From: Triatoma infestans
Lineage: Eukaryota > Arthropoda > Insecta > Hemiptera > Reduviidae
Reading direction: 5' to 3'
Length of the DNA stretch: 64,000 bases
NCBI GenBank assembly: GCA_011037195.1
Contig: JAAEAF010000623.1
Span: 62,001 to 126,000, forward strand
A model generated the notes under the pieces. That model had not been told where the DNA came from and searched no databases. It was given only the letters and a program-made list of their open reading frames with translations. Positions 10,600-24,054 of the stretch are shown in pieces. How positions within the stretch are numbered: the stretch's first letter is position 1; every line of letters starts with the position of its first letter. The translations under genes were made by a program, and so were the position numbers.

Positions 10600-11560
10600 G
10601 CAAATGGTCTGTTTGTGTATGAGAAAACAATATCGCCAAAATGAAAAGTCGTGGGAAGTTCAAAACTTAATATTCCGTTTAGGAACCACCTGTTGCATTC
10701 GAAGGACGTGCAACAGTCAACCGGAAGTACGCAACCTTACTGACAATTATTTGTTTCACGGTCATCTCGAAAATGGACCTCGGCAACTAAACAGCGATTT
10801 TTGTCGAAAGAATAGGAAGTTATCCAGTACATGAACGTTCAAAATACGTTATAATACTGGAGGTACTTGGATAAAATGCAATGTTTTCAAAAAGACATTT
10901 CTTTCTTTAAAAAGACTTTTAGTATAAAATATATTAAACCATGCAGGAATAGTAAATAGGAACCGCGCCAAAATAGTAAATGAACAAGCAACCTTCCCAT
11001 CCTTGACCGCGTGTAATGTCTTTGCTATGACTGTGCATCACTTCTAACGCATTCATTCAAGATGTTCAAGATATTTTGGTCGATCTATAATAATATTCCA
11101 ATATATTAAAAATCTGCTAGAATTCCAAATTTGAAGAAAATCGACTAATCGGAAATACGAATTTACAGAATTGAAATTTGCCTCTTGTTTATGTGGAACC
11201 GTTTTCCAGAAAACATGATTTTGCCAGAGTTCTGGTGAATGTGGGACAGTGGCAGTACAAGCTTTGGCTGGAGACTGATGCAACTGGAAACAGTTATATT
11301 CATGTTGCTACATGTCCAAAACACCAATAAACAATATCTCCACCTCCTGAGGTCAACTAAACATTTGGAATTTTCTCGAAAACGGTTAAAACCAATGATT
11401 TTCTATATACTTGGAATGCCAATTGCACTCAACATAAACATATCATTTTTATTTGAAACATTTTGCCGGAAAAATTTTGAAGAATTTATGGTGCAACATT
11501 TCAAATGTTTTCTGGGACAGTTCAGTGTTATTGGCTGCCTTCCGGACTAAAATTTAATAA
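10600..11560 (+). repeat. CCGGAAGT-family dispersed repeat, copy B
   Basis: The family blocks are in plus order: 'caaccggaagtacgc' (about 10718), 'atctcgaaaatggacct' (about 10763), a region with AAATTTGAAGAAAATCG-like sequence (about 11125), then a second block with 'ttctcgaaaacggtt' (about 11372) and 'catttttatttgaaacattttgcc' (about 11444). It is diverged, noncoding, and lacks a clear TG tract. Confidence 0.6.
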
Positions 11561-12873
11561 ATTCAAGTAAACCCCTGCGAAAGGTTGTCGACCAACTCAA
11601 GTAACTGCACCACCTATTTTGGAAAACTGAACAAAAATATGCAAGTTCGAAAAAAATTTGCCACAAATGCAGTATAAGTCGCTTATAAATGCAGTAAAAG
11701 AAAGTCGTTTGAGTTTATGCACAAGATTTTTTGAAAATGTTGTTTCCACAATTTGAGCCAATCGAAATACTTGGAGCAGTAAAAAGTTTGTGATGTTCTC
11801 CGAGACGGTCCCCGGGAATTCAATAAAGTAATCTCCCACTCCCTGGTGAGAAGTTTGTGGGTCGGATGAAGGCAGTGAGCCATGGGAGTTTGGGATAAAA
11901 ATAGCCCGAACTACCCACACCGCAATATACGCGAATCTTGTGGATTAAAACGATAAAATGGACTTGGTACGATAAATTAATTGTAAATTAGGCAGGTTTC
12001 CCATATTCCCTAAATGGAAGTTTAATAATGGAAAATTAGAAATGGAGGTACTTATATTGTTGGAGGGGGGAGTGAGGAATTGAAATTGTTCATTGAATAA
12101 TGGATGGTACATTAAATAACATCCCAATTAAACAATGATTTAGTAGAAAATGGTAAAGATGGGGCTAAATTAAATCTGCTTGTCTCTCTCTCTCTAGAAT
12201 GATCCGATTAAAGAGATTTAAACTTTAAATCGTATAATCCTGGGTTGCGCTACGCCCATAACTTGTTTATACTTGTCGAAAATTATAACAGCATTACTAT
12301 TAATCAACAGTTTAAATTTAGAAACATTTCTCCAAACTTATTTGAGAACAATCTCTTGTTGAAAATGTTGTCCGCAGGGCCCCCTTCAGTTCTGGTCTAT
12401 CAACTTTTACCACTATCATCTCTTTTTACAAAAACACCGTTTATAATATAACTTGGAGTGGGGAAGTAAAACCATTATTTCATTACAGAGAATTTAGTAA
12501 AATGAATGGCCCTAACTTTAGTTTTTTGACATTAACTACTTCTAAATTATTATTAATTATAAAAACTTAGCCAGTGGTGGTGGGGGGGGGGCATTATTGC
12601 GAAGAGAAATTATTTTAGTAGGGGCAGGGATTTCTTTTTTCCGTTCCCAGTTTTTTAGCTGAACATTGTTTTTAATTTATGTGTAAATATGTGGCAAGTT
12701 CTTTAAAGTGGTTCAACACTTGATTTAATATACTGGGTTTTAGTTTCAATATGCTGTGCTGGAAACTTTATTGAGTGTTCGTTCATTTCGATGGGTTTTT
12801 TTTTTGGAAGTATAAATACAAGATTTTCTTGAAAATGCCATTTTGAAACAAACAACATATTAATTTACTCATT
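11561..12873. other. Noncoding stretch
   Basis: It contains a short CT run (about 12183-12196), a G tract at about 12581-12590 and AT-rich sequence. No gene was recognised. Confidence 0.5.
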
Positions 12874-12874
12874 G

Positions 12875-13102
12875 GGAAGGGATTAGCTCAGTGGTAGCGC
12901 ACTGGACTAGCAACGCGGAGTTCACGGATTCGAATCCAGCTGTGCTACCCTTAGATTTTTTCTTCCTAGGAGCCCTACAGCTCACTGTCCGGTGATGGAC
13001 ACTGTTGTCTGTAACGGGAGAACACTGTCCGGAGGCCGGCAGTGCACTGAGAAGGCTCCGACCACAGATGTTGAGACGCCTTAAAAAAAAAAAAAAAAAA
13101 AA
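12875..13102 (+). mobile_element. tRNA-derived SINE, copy 1 (complete)
   Basis: The head is tRNA-like, with an A box (TTAGCTCAGTGGTAGCGCA, about 12882-12900) and a B box (GGATTCGAATCC, 12926-12937) for internal RNA polymerase III transcription. An unrelated body follows (the 'ggaggccggcagtgcactga' region), ending in a poly(A) tail at about 13083-13102. The 10-bp target-site duplication 'ttactcattg' is at 12865-12874 and 13103-13112. SINEs code for no protein and use a partner LINE. Three more copies lie in this window. Confidence 0.92.
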
Positions 13103-13112
13103 TTACTCATTG

Positions 13113-14767
13113 AGAATGCAGCTCACTTGAAGTAAGTTACTCTTCCAAAATCGATGTGACATTAATTAAGAGGTTCATTCAGTAAGTAAAGTGACAAATA
13201 TTGATTATGTTAAGGTGGCATGTATGAAATGTATGTGTAATTAACCTCTTTCGACATAATCCTCCCCTAATATATTATCTAACTTTCCCCACCTCTCAAC
13301 TAGGTTTTTTTAATGCCGGCAGAAATGCTTTGTCATGAAGTGCCAGCCAGTATCATTTCTACATTGCTATGGAAGTTGACGCCATAAGTTGGAAGTTCCC
13401 AGCCTCATTATTGAATAATTGCAAGATTGATTGCGCAATTTGTGGGCTTTTCCTGGAGTAAAAATGAAAAAAACCAATGCCAACTACAAATCATATCATT
13501 TTTTAGGCTCCACTTCCGCATACTTTCAATCATCTCTCTTTGTGTTGTCTGTACTCTGTGATTCATTCCTCGCTAAAGATCGGATAGCTTTAAGGACCAT
13601 GCTTTAAGGCTTGGATTCAGGGTCGCAATAACTGGTTCATGTATCCTGCCAGATCACTATTCTTGTCTTCATTTAAATAACGGTGTTTGTGTTCTCTGGA
13701 AAACACCAAGTCTGTTTTTTGTCATGATCCGTTAATTTGGACACGTTTTGAGACAGATCCTCAGTTATGAACAATAGAATAAGCGGGCTAACACTTACAC
13801 GAGTATCAGCAATTTCTTCCTTCTAAATCAATACGAAAGAGAATGAGTAATGGAATTGAAAATGTGATAACTGTTTTGACTTGTAGGGTAATTAGTTATA
13901 GTATTAACTCCTTTTATCAGTCTCAATTGATTTTTTTATTATTCAGTCATGGCGTTTCGGTCTTTAATTGGTCATTCTCAAATCTTTGAAACTGTATAAA
14001 ATAAATATAATAGTGGTTAGTACAATGAGGTTAGGATAATTCCAATTTGTAATATATAAAATAATTTCTAATTTTTGTATGTAATTTACAGATTATAAAT
14101 AAATGAATTGTTGCTTTAGTAATAATTATGTAAACCAAGTGATAATCCATTGTTGATTGTCTGTAGATACCTAATTGCATGTTTAATCTACTTTTAGAGA
14201 ATCATTTTTGTAAACAATTTTTTCTACTTTTCAACTATATATATTTTATTCAGTTTCAAACATTTGATAATGACCAATTAAAGATTGAAAGATCATGACT
14301 AAATAATAAAAATATAATTGATTCTATAAAAGGATTGTAAACTAATACACTCTTGAAGTTGAAAATTTGACCGTCCCCCATGTTGCAAGTCACACACACT
14401 TGTTCGACCACTTTCGATTTGATCAACATATCTGGAGAAGTTCGCATGATTCACACAATTTACAACGTATTGCTTGCTAAGCATTCGTGATTAAATGTCT
14501 GACAGTTTCACTCCCGCAAAAACAGAAATCGTATCACTGAACTCCTTCTTCTAAAGTGGAGGTTTCTAGAAGATTGCTATTGTTGAATAGAAAATTGTCG
14601 CCGTTGTTATAGAGTTTTTTTACTGAAACAGTGTCGTTAAAGAGATGTTTTAAACTGGTGGCAGGAATGCCAACTTATGATACTGAAAATGTTACTCTTA
14701 TATCGGTTATTCTTTGATTTAGAGTTCTTCGTCTCTTTACTTATGATATGATCCTCTTTTAATCATT
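13113..14767. other. Noncoding AT-rich stretch
   Basis: No reading frame of note and no family repeat was recognised. Confidence 0.5.
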
Positions 14768-14779
14768 AAAGTAGCAAAA

Positions 14780-17701
14780 TTTAAATTTCTTCCTTCCTTA
14801 CTGATTTCAAATCACTTATTAATCCACTAATCACACTCTTAACCACTGTTGTCACTGAGCTGTTGCCTAAACTATGCCGTTAAATAATCCTCTGAGTTCC
14901 CTTGTAATCCTTCTTTGGAATGCTAATGGATTGACAGCCCACAGGAATGAACTAGAAATACTGTTGCACGACAAACGGATTGACGTAGCACTCATTACAG
15001 AAATCACTTTACTACTACTTCTTTCTTTTCTATAAAGGACTTCCTCATCTACAGAACTGATCACCCTGACAACAGAGCCCATGGTGGTACTGGTGTTATT
15101 ATTCGTAAGACCCTCCACCACTTCCTTAATCCTAATACCTCTAGTGACTCCTTGATGTACACTTCAGTGTCTCTTAACTCCAATCCTTTTCAAATTACAA
15201 TAGCAGCTGTATATTGCCCTCCTAATAAACATGTTACCAATGAACAATTCCATTCCTTATTCCAGTCCTTAGGTCCTGTATTTATTGCTGGCGGCGATTA
15301 CAATGCGAAACACCCCCAGTGGGGTTGCAGAGTACCTAATCCCCGCGGAAGTGTCCTCCTCAATGTCCTAACTAATTCACACTAACATTGCATATCTCCT
15401 CCTGATTTTACATATTGGCCAACCTCTCCTTTCAAACAACCTGACTTACTCGGCTTCTTTGTAACATCCCGCCTTTGCCCCACAAGTACAGATATTTCTA
15501 CCTTACATGACTTACTCTCAGACCATAATCCAGTTCCCCTTGTTATCAATTCCCAACCTCTCTACAAACCTAAATACCACTCTCTAATAAATGGACTAAT
15601 CGACTGGGACAACTTCAGGAGCATAATGGACAACGAAATCGACTTACACACTCCTCTAAAAACCAATGATGACGTTGACAACGCTGTACATTTTTTGACC
15701 AAGACCATTCAAAAAGCAATCTAGCTCTCAACTCGTCAGATTAATCCTAAAGTTAGAAAGCCTCAACAATATTTATCCCCTGATATTCGCAGTCTCATAA
15801 CTGAGAAGCGAAGAGCCAGAGCGCTATGGCAAAGAAGTAGGTATCCCACAGATAAAAGACGATTTAACAAACTGACGCTATTACTGAAATCAAAACTTCG
15901 ACAACTGCGCGCCGACTTACATAAAGAATATACCTCAACACTCACTGCAACCAACAAGTCTCTCTAGTTTTGCACTCGTAGAATCCTATCATATAAAAAT
16001 ATTTCCCCTCCTCTTCGTAATGAAGACTTCTCTTGGGCTAAATCCGATGATGACAAAGCAGAGCTCTTTTCCTCTTATCTTTCCTCAGTATTCTGTCCCA
16101 ACTCTGACATAACTGACAACGAACATGACACCAAAGTATTACAGGAACTTGATTATCCCTTACAACTTTCCCTTCCGCCTAAAGCATTTAGTCCTTCCGA
16201 TGTAAAATATATTATTAAAAGTCTACCTTCCCGTAAAACCCCTGGATTTGACTTAATAACTACTAATATACTCAGACAACTGTCAAGACGTGCTCTACTA
16301 TTTTTAACTTACATATATAATTCCGTTCTAAGAACTAATTATTTTCCTACATTGTGGAAATTCTCTATTATAAAGATGATCCCCAAACCCAGAAAACCAT
16401 TGCATGATCCCCGCTCCTGCCGGCCAATATGTCTACTTCCAGTAATGTCCAAAATCCTAGAAAAGCTCTTACTTAAACGCATAATTCCTATCCTAGAATC
16501 TTCAAAAACCCTTCCCGACCATCAGTTTGGTTTCAGGCAATTGCACTTCACTATACAACAAGTTCATCATGTTGTAGACGCCGCAGCATCCTCCTTTGAG
16601 AAGAAACAGTACTGTACAGGGGCCTTCCTTGATGTCTCTCAGGCTTTCGACAAGGTTTGGCACCCTGGACTGCTGTGGAAACTCAAAAGCATCCTACCAT
16701 ATACCTATTTCCTTATTCTTAAATCATACCTGAGCGATCGGTTTTGCCAAGTCTCTCAGGGTTCTTCCTTTTCTCCTTATTTCCCTGTGAAAGCTGGAGT
16801 ACCGCAAGGTAGTATCCTAGGTCCAATTTTATACACAATATACACGGCTGACCTTCCCCTACACCCTAATACAGTAACATCAACCTTCGCTGATGATACT
16901 GCTATTCTTTCCTCCCATACCGAACCTACTTTTGCCTCCAGTCATCTTCAAGATCATCTTTCCTTAATAGAAGAGTGGTGCAAAAAATGGAAGATAAAAG
17001 TTAATGAAAAGAAATGTATTCACACTACGTTTACACTTCGTCACTCCCTCTGTCCTGGTGTTAAATTAAATAACACCTTCCTACCTACTGCTGATAGAGT
17101 ACGCTATCTTGGGTTATATATAGACAAAAGACTATATGTCTGGAACCCCCATACCAGACTGAAAAGGACTGAAACCAATAGACGATTTCTTATCCTTTCA
17201 AGACTCTTAGACAAACGGTCCAAACTTACTTTAAAAAATAAGCTCACAATATACAAAACTTTACTACGACCAATATGGACTTACGGACTAGAGGTATGGA
17301 GATCCACTAAGCATTCCAACGTTTACCGTATCCAATCCTTACAATCCAAAATCCTACGAAAAATCACCAATGCTCCTTATTATGTCTCCAATAAAACCTT
17401 ACATAATGACCTACCCATTCCATATGTGTCCGACCTAATTAAATCCCGCTATCAAAGATTCCATAACTCCCTGACCCATCATCATAATCCTTTGGTTCAG
17501 CAACTTGCTAGTCAAACCTTACCTGATAATCCTTCTCGACGCCTGAAGCGTCAGTGGCCCCGTGACGTTTTAAATTAACTCCACAGCCTTGAAGTAATAC
17601 CACTGGGTATTTTCTTCCCATGTAAATCATGTTTTGTAATCATTTATCACATTTGTTTATTGTATATATTGTACAAATAAATTATTGAAGGAGAAAAAAA
17701 A
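14780..17701 (+). mobile_element. Jockey-type LINE, decayed, with 12-bp TSD
   Basis: Bounded by the direct repeat 'aaagtagcaaaa' at 14768-14779 and 17702-17713, with a 3' oligo(A) directly before the right copy. The insert begins about 94 bases before the ORF2 start and lacks ORF1, so it is probably 5'-truncated. The protein signatures (WNANGL start, GDYNAKHPQWGC, FADDTAIL) place it in the Jockey clade. The 3' UTR (17579-17700) ends with 'aataaattattgaaggag' and an A run. Confidence 0.9.
14874..17578 (+). pseudogene. Jockey ORF2 (endonuclease-RT) pseudogene
   Basis: Starts at ATG 14874 with an APE endonuclease opening (LVILLWNANGLTAHRNELE). A one-base loss near 15001-15003 shifts the frame. 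The rest is a single frame interrupted by TAA 15383-15385, TAG 15722-15724 and TAG 15965-15967; the last replaces a likely Trp. Recognisable pieces are HGGTGVIIRKTLHHF, VFIAGGDYNAKHPQWG, LSDHNPVPL, the RT blocks SCRPICLLPVMSKILEKLLL, AFLDVSQAFDKVWHPGL and GVPQGSILGPILYT, and FADDTAIL (about 16885). The C-terminus reads LKRQWPRDVLN. The 1.2-kb RT half (16352-17578) is intact as a frame, but the copy cannot make a functional protein. Confidence 0.9.
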
Positions 17702-17713
17702 AAAGTAGCAAAA

Positions 17714-19560
17714 GAATCTATTAAAGAAACCTTGTTTATTGTACAGAAACGTCCCATCCAGTGTTGGAAGAGCGAAAACGAAGATTGGTAAGGTTTATTG
17801 TTCACCCTTCATTTAAAGTTGTCATGGTAAGTAAAGTTGCACTGCCTGCATTGGTGAGTACTGTTTGCCTGTATTGGTATGATAAACCCAAGTAATGGTC
17901 CATAGTAATGTTTCTGCAGGCTCAATATGTTGGCAAGTATTTATGAGCGTCGGTATAAGTTGTGTTCTTGTTTTTGGCTTTTTGAGCCACAGAGATGACA
18001 GGGATGTCAAATTTCCTGAAGAAGAGGCCGAGATTAAAGGACCAGGATCCAGACTGAGCTAAGTGGAATGTATACTCTTTGTTAGGGGCTCTCAAATTCT
18101 AGGACCCGACGCTGATGTGTTTCTCTCATCAATAAGTTTTTCCTAGTGATAGTTTTTTAAAACTTTATTCGAGACACATTATACTGCCATCCTGGCAATC
18201 CACACTATCTTTATGAAGCGATAAAAAATAAAATATTTCTGCCCATAAAACCTGCGCGGCAACTCACTATTATTACTTTGCTTGATTTCTTTTTCCACGA
18301 TCAAATTGGAGTTTTAGAGCTGGGATTAGTTATTGTTTCCAATAAATCGAAGCGGATAAAATAGAATCGCAAAAAATATAAATAAATAATAAAAGAAACA
18401 TGACATTAATATCCGATAGATTGAAGGTTAAAGGAGGGTTAGAGGAAGGTTAAACGACTGAAAACTTTATAGGAGTCGCCCTATATAAAAATAAGTTTAC
18501 ATCAATATTTTTTTTTGTAGAATCGACTATTAATACATTTTTTATCGTTTCATGGTTTTATGAAAGCGTGAAATTTCAATAGAGAAACTATTAACTGTCT
18601 GCGGCCTAAATTTATGTTGATTTTGTCGTGAATATGTCTGCAGGTTTGGTTATGAACTGGGATCCATAGGATATCAGCCCCCAATTCTTCTGCGTTCTTG
18701 AACTATAGTCAGGAATTCCAGCCTGACTACACGACTGATAGTATGGTTTTAGCATAACCTACAGGCAGACACTAGATCATTTATGATTATATAGACTCAC
18801 TCACACTGTACATTTCACTGTTATGTTTATTACTAGCTGAAAAACGGTTGAAGACTTGTTAAAGACTGATTTAAGCGGTTGAGAAGCTTTCCTATTATTC
18901 CGTCCAAATTATTTCTTTAATACTCCTTCTCTAACTTGGTAGGGGTTGTAGAAAGGTGTGCCTTAACTTTCCTCTTGGGTATCGTGTTGGGAGGAATGGT
19001 AACAGGATGGTGGCGAGTCCTTGTGACATCCTGGATGGCATATAGAGGCTTAGTTCTAACAGTGGGAGAATGGCGCCTGACAAACCTCTATGATGTAGGT
19101 TTCTGTACTCATCTGCACTGTATGTTGCTGTACTCATCTACGCGATCTCCGCTGCAATGTATGACAGTAGATGACTTATTTGGAGAATCACCAAACAGGC
19201 GGTTAATTCCTCTTTAGCCAATACAAATTATGGTTTACCATAAGATGAAAGCAAGGAATTTGGTTAGAGATGTAAGTTAGTGTTGTTTATATTCAACAGC
19301 ACCCTCCAAACAGCCAATTTTACCAAAAAATTAATGCAATTAATTATTAACAATATCTGAAAGATTATAACTTCTCAACTGAAGTATTTGTTTACTTAGA
19401 TAAATTTTAGAGTTTACTGTTTAAAGTTAGCCGTTATCAGTTTATCAACAGCGAAGTACCATTTCCTACTTGCCAGAAGATTTTGGAAAGGTTCGTTATC
19501 ACTTCTCACAATCAGTACTTCCTTTAGATACTTACCTGGGCATGGTATTTTCGCGCCCAT
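17714..19560. other. Noncoding stretch
   Basis: Only short frames occur on both strands, and overlapping frames near 18930-19215 look like chance. No family repeat was recognised. Confidence 0.45.
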
Positions 19561-19576
19561 CCTTTCTCTCATAACA

Positions 19577-19590
19577 AACACACACACACA

Positions 19591-19624
<34 letters not shown>
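19577..19624. repeat. CA microsatellite
   Basis: A (CA)n run with one G interruption near 19591. A second run lies at 19810-19852. Valine/cysteine-rich frames over it are artefacts. Confidence 0.95.
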
Positions 19625-19627
<3 letters not shown>

Positions 19628-19807
19628 AATGTCACCTCCAAACAACTTAAGCTTTTAGGAAGGAAGAATTGAGTTTGGCAGTTGTTGAAAGCCTAACATC
19701 TACAGAGTGTACCAATGGCCAGAGCTTTAGATAAAGCTTCTCCGCAAAGTTTGGAAGGTATGATATATATTTAGTTCTGAACTGTTTCTAGTTACTCCAT
19801 CTCATAC

Positions 19808-19809
<2 letters not shown>

Positions 19810-19852
<43 letters not shown>
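19810..19852. repeat. CA microsatellite
   Basis: A pure (CA)n run of about 21 units, 185 bases downstream of the previous CA run. Confidence 0.95.
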
Positions 19853-19858
<6 letters not shown>

Positions 19859-19859
19859 A

Positions 19860-20989
19860 CTACCTTTTCTAGAAAGTTACGAAACTTTTCCTTAAAGGGT
19901 TTATAGTTAGAAGATTGATTGGTTATCATCATTAATAGTGATTAACTTTATTAAAGTAATATTATTCTTCTTTACACTTCTACATCATCTTTCGATTATT
20001 TCATGGGAAAGAAGTGTTTGTAGTTCCCTGGACTATGTTTATGATACTAAATAAATATAGATAGCTGGAGGGGGTAGCTACAAAGCCAAATCCTACTTCG
20101 ACCCGAAAAATCTTTAATGGCTGCTTTTGTACATTCCTGGACTAGTGACACAAATCGTATGAGAGCAATAAAAACAAGGTTCTCTTGTATTATCTGCTCA
20201 AAATTGGCTAAGAAGGATATATACATGGGACAGTATGAAGAGTAATATAAACAGAGGACTACAATAAAAACCCTCACTGCCTTCCTAATAAAATAAATGA
20301 AAGCCGTAAAGACAAAATGCAATAAGAAAAAAGGGATTCTAGGTACTGTACAGTACATACACACGTATGTTACGGTTCATACCAGCTGTTTGGATAACAG
20401 AAAAAGAGGGGCTAACAGATCGGATAAAATATTAATTTTCCTCGGTAGTATATTAATCTTGCAACTTATCTATTATTGATATTTATTAAAAGTTTTATCT
20501 AGAAATAAATATATATATTGATATATCACTAATGAAGTAGCTCCCGAATTTATTGCTCCCAGGTGACTTGCGGACGACGCTCTCATACTCTACTTTTCCC
20601 TGGTCGGCTTTCTTCTCACTTGACCTTACGCAGAAACTTCCTCGCTTCCTGATATGTAGTGTATTTACTTTTAACCTTCGGCCTACTCCGGTATTCCCAA
20701 AGAATGCTGCTTTCTCAAAATCACCTAGCTGCACTCCAAAGTCCACCATCTTAAGTGCTAGAAACTTTCGCGAACTATTCGTCTTTAGTACCCTTAGGTC
20801 AACAGCTTATCAAAATATATACAGGGGTTACAAGGAAACACATGTTTTGAAGTCGTAACAATACAAACTTTGAAGTTGTTCGAGTACAACAGTACAAAAT
20901 AATATTTTTCCTTTCGGTCTAAGTGTGTCTTTGAGAATCTGAATTAAATAAATCATAGCTATTCTGTTTACGTACTTTCATCCCATCTG
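19860..20989. other. Noncoding stretch
   Basis: Nothing recognisable. Overlapping opposite frames near 20047-20860 have no domain-like sequence. Confidence 0.45.
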
Positions 20990-21400
20990 ATATGAAGAAA
21001 CTGAGTTCGAAAGAATGGTTTTTTATAAATTTGTGTGTGAGTGTAGTCAGAAAAGAAACTTGTAGAAAGTTCATTTAACTTGTTACGTCATTTAAGTGCT
21101 TCACTGGGCCTGACAATAAGGTTCTGGTCAAAACGGTCAACCGGAAGTACCACTTTACCGAATGGATCTTTTACTTTATGCGATTTTCTAGAAAACAATT
21201 CCCACGATTTTCTTTAAACTGTGCATCTCAATTATACATATAAAACAAAGCAACAACTTCTCGATAATGCGAATTGCCTAGAACTTGGTATACAATCGAT
21301 ACACATGTACCTCTTGTGTGAAATATTTTTTCGAAGTAGTGTCGCGTATTTCTACGCGAATTGATAATAGAGGGGACAATTAGTTGTGGTAGCCTCCCTT
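20990..21400 (+). repeat. CCGGAAGT-family dispersed repeat, copy C (partial)
   Basis: The block 'gaatggttttttataaatttgtgtgtgagtg' sits where other copies have the TG tract. 'caaccggaagtaccacttta' follows (about 21140), then 'gattttctagaaaacaatt', 'cacgattttctttaaactgt' and a decayed downstream part. Confidence 0.55.
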
Positions 21401-21605
21401 TACTGTGTTTGAAATCTGACGGGTCACACGGTTGATCTAGTCGTATTTCTTAGAATTCTATTTATATGAAAATTCATGCTATTGCACAATTACTGCATTG
21501 ATTAAAGGATCAAGTTGTCTAACATATCTGATTTAGTAAGCGCTGCTTGCACTTACAGGGGTTTTTAGTTCTGTTTCAAACTAAAGCCAAGGCTAACTGT
21601 ACTAG

Positions 21606-21808
21606 TTTTTTTGTTTTTTTTTAAGGTCAACATCTATGGTCATTGGAGCCCGGAGCCTTCTCAGTGCACTGCCGGCCTCCGGACAGTGTTCTCTCGTTAC
21701 AGACAGTACTGTCCATCACCGGAGAGTGAGCTGTAGAGGCTCCTAGGAAGAAAAAAATCTAAGGGTAACACAGCTGAACTCGAACGTGGTTCCTCCGCGT
21801 GGAGTTGC
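21606..21808 (-). mobile_element. tRNA-derived SINE, copy 2 (5' truncated)
   Basis: Minus orientation: a T-rich tail (21606-21622) is followed by the same body as copy 1 ('tcagtgcactgccggcctcc') and a T-arm/B-box remnant ('gaactcgaacgtggttcc'). The A-box part of the tRNA head is missing beyond about 21808. Confidence 0.85.
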
Positions 21809-24054
21809 TTTTTTTGCACCCGGTCACTGACGCCAGCTTGTATACTACAGCACATGTTTCTTAAATCGGAACTCAACTTTATTTCAGCTCCAAGTAGCTA
21901 ATTCTTACAACTGAATCTAATTTTATTGAAGACATCTCGTCACTTTGCACCTTCAAGAGGGGTTATTGAAGTCGCAATTAATCACTTCGCAATTAATTCT
22001 TGATCAGGTTGGAACGCCAAGGCTGGTGGTAAGAACAGTTATTTGGTCCTTTTCCATCCTAATTTTCTGTAATTATTGTTATTATTATTGCCAATATCTA
22101 CTTTAACATTCTTGCTTCACTAGCTGAGGACTTGGCAACCTTAAAGAAGCATTTTACAATATTGCTTGCAATCATCAACTCAATTGGAACGATCCAATTT
22201 GCATCATTGACAACTTCAAGTGCAGTGTGATTCATTATTTAATGTCATATTAATTCATTTAAGGAACTAGTACCAGTTGAATTTAATAGCTGAATAACAC
22301 AATCTTGCTCAACAGTGTGGCCAGTCAGAGACAGTACTTTATTTCACTTTTAGTGCACTGGGAATCTTCACATCCAGGTTTCTTTTGGTTAACGAAACTC
22401 CTTTTTGCATGTGCTACATTAACTTCTGCCAGCACCTATTTCAAGGGTGTATAACTTTATCATATGATCCTTAATTGGAGCTGTTCAACTTATTACAAGA
22501 CATTGTGGCATTTTAAATCCATTATTTTTTGGTAGTGATTCATAAAGGTGTATTTTCTTTTATTAACATTGCTCTATTACTTGTTTAGAGCTGGTCCTCC
22601 ATTGAGTAGAAGTTGAGTAGAAGCTGGATCGTAGGGCTTGTTCTCGCATCCATAGCTTCAGACGCCAGTACCTAGGATTTACATGTGATCTACATCACTA
22701 TCCAGGCCATTACCAGTGCGTTGCACATCAACATTGCCCGCTGAGACCAGGAATCGGGTTATCACTGTAATTTACGTGTAGTGACGGAAATAAATGTACA
22801 TTTCAAAAGAAAAGTTCGGAACTTATTCTTATTACCCCGTCCACCTGAATCCCAATCTTTAGCAAGTGGAATAATTCCCAGTAAATATTCCACAAGTAGA
22901 TTTTAGGTGGGTTCTGTGGAGATGGCTTCAGTCAAGTCCTTTAGCTTTTAGTTTAGGATCTTCCTCATATAATATTGAAGCCAGTTCAAATTTAGTAAAA
23001 ATTTTGAGTTTGTAGTGAATTTGCCAATAATAACTATTAAAATTGCTATAAGGGGGGGAAGCCTGTCAGTGTTTCACACCAGATTTTTATTAATATTGAA
23101 ATTAAACATCTTAAATAAACTATAGAGATGTCGAAAGAAATGTAACTTTCCCGATAATTTCTTTTTGCAGATTGCTAAGTGACAGACAAACAGAGAGAAA
23201 TCATAATAAACTACGTCAGAACAATATTTAAAATTTATATATTCAAAACAAAATAAATTCGCAAAAGTTTTCTCTTATATTTCTGAATGTTTTCTTGTGA
23301 TGGTAACACACTACTGAAGGTGAAAATACTAAGATGTTTTTGGCGCCCTAACCCCATACATACACAAACACACGTACATAATATTGCAGCACATTGAAAG
23401 AAGGGAGAAGTTGCGAGCGAGCGGGTTATTTTTTTAAGATTTATGTGTTTTCACCGCTAGAGTGTGTACGTCCAATTCTTAAATGTATTCTTGTTCTTTA
23501 TTATCATTTGGTTTATTTGAAAAGTGTTTTTATGTTATTATTATTTGTTTACTGTAATCTCAATCTCACAATAAGAGATGTAAAAATGATGAAAAAAATC
23601 ACTTTATTTTATCTAACCTCTTGCAGGAAGAGGTTAGATTATCCACTTAAGAGTTATTTCATATATTTCCGCCATTTATATTATATTGTTTATCAAAATT
23701 CTTAATTTGAAAAAGAAATGGATTAGGCCCACCTCCGAAAGTTTTTTTTTATTGATTGCTCTAAAATAGTGCAAACTATTTTCTTTGAATTAGCTAAATA
23801 CGTACTAAACATTGCCGTTGGCCTTGCATTACATACAAACAAAATCATACAACATACAACAATATAATTTTCTTTAAATTCAAATTTTACTCATTTGTCC
23901 TGGTGGTGGTGGGGGACTCGAGAATAAAGGCAGATAGAGGTGTGATTACATTGAAGTCCAGAAGAAAGCCCAATAACACTGAACATACTCACTGAACATT
24001 TGAAATTTAACACCATAAAATCCCCAAAACTACCTAAATTATTTTTTTTGGAAT
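21809..24054. other. Noncoding stretch
   Basis: No gene recognised. A family-like terminus ('gtgtttcacaccagatttttatt') is seen near 23070-23092, and a 103-codon frame at 23394-23705 is low-complexity and has no recognisable domain. Confidence 0.45.

Noticed and set aside
12875..12950. tRNA gene
   Set aside because: A and B boxes are present, but the anticodon stem does not pair properly and the sequence is the head of a SINE with A-tail and TSD.
18931..19217. Overlapping frames suggesting a host exon
   Set aside because: Both strands are open, with no domain and no splice-site pattern I could support.
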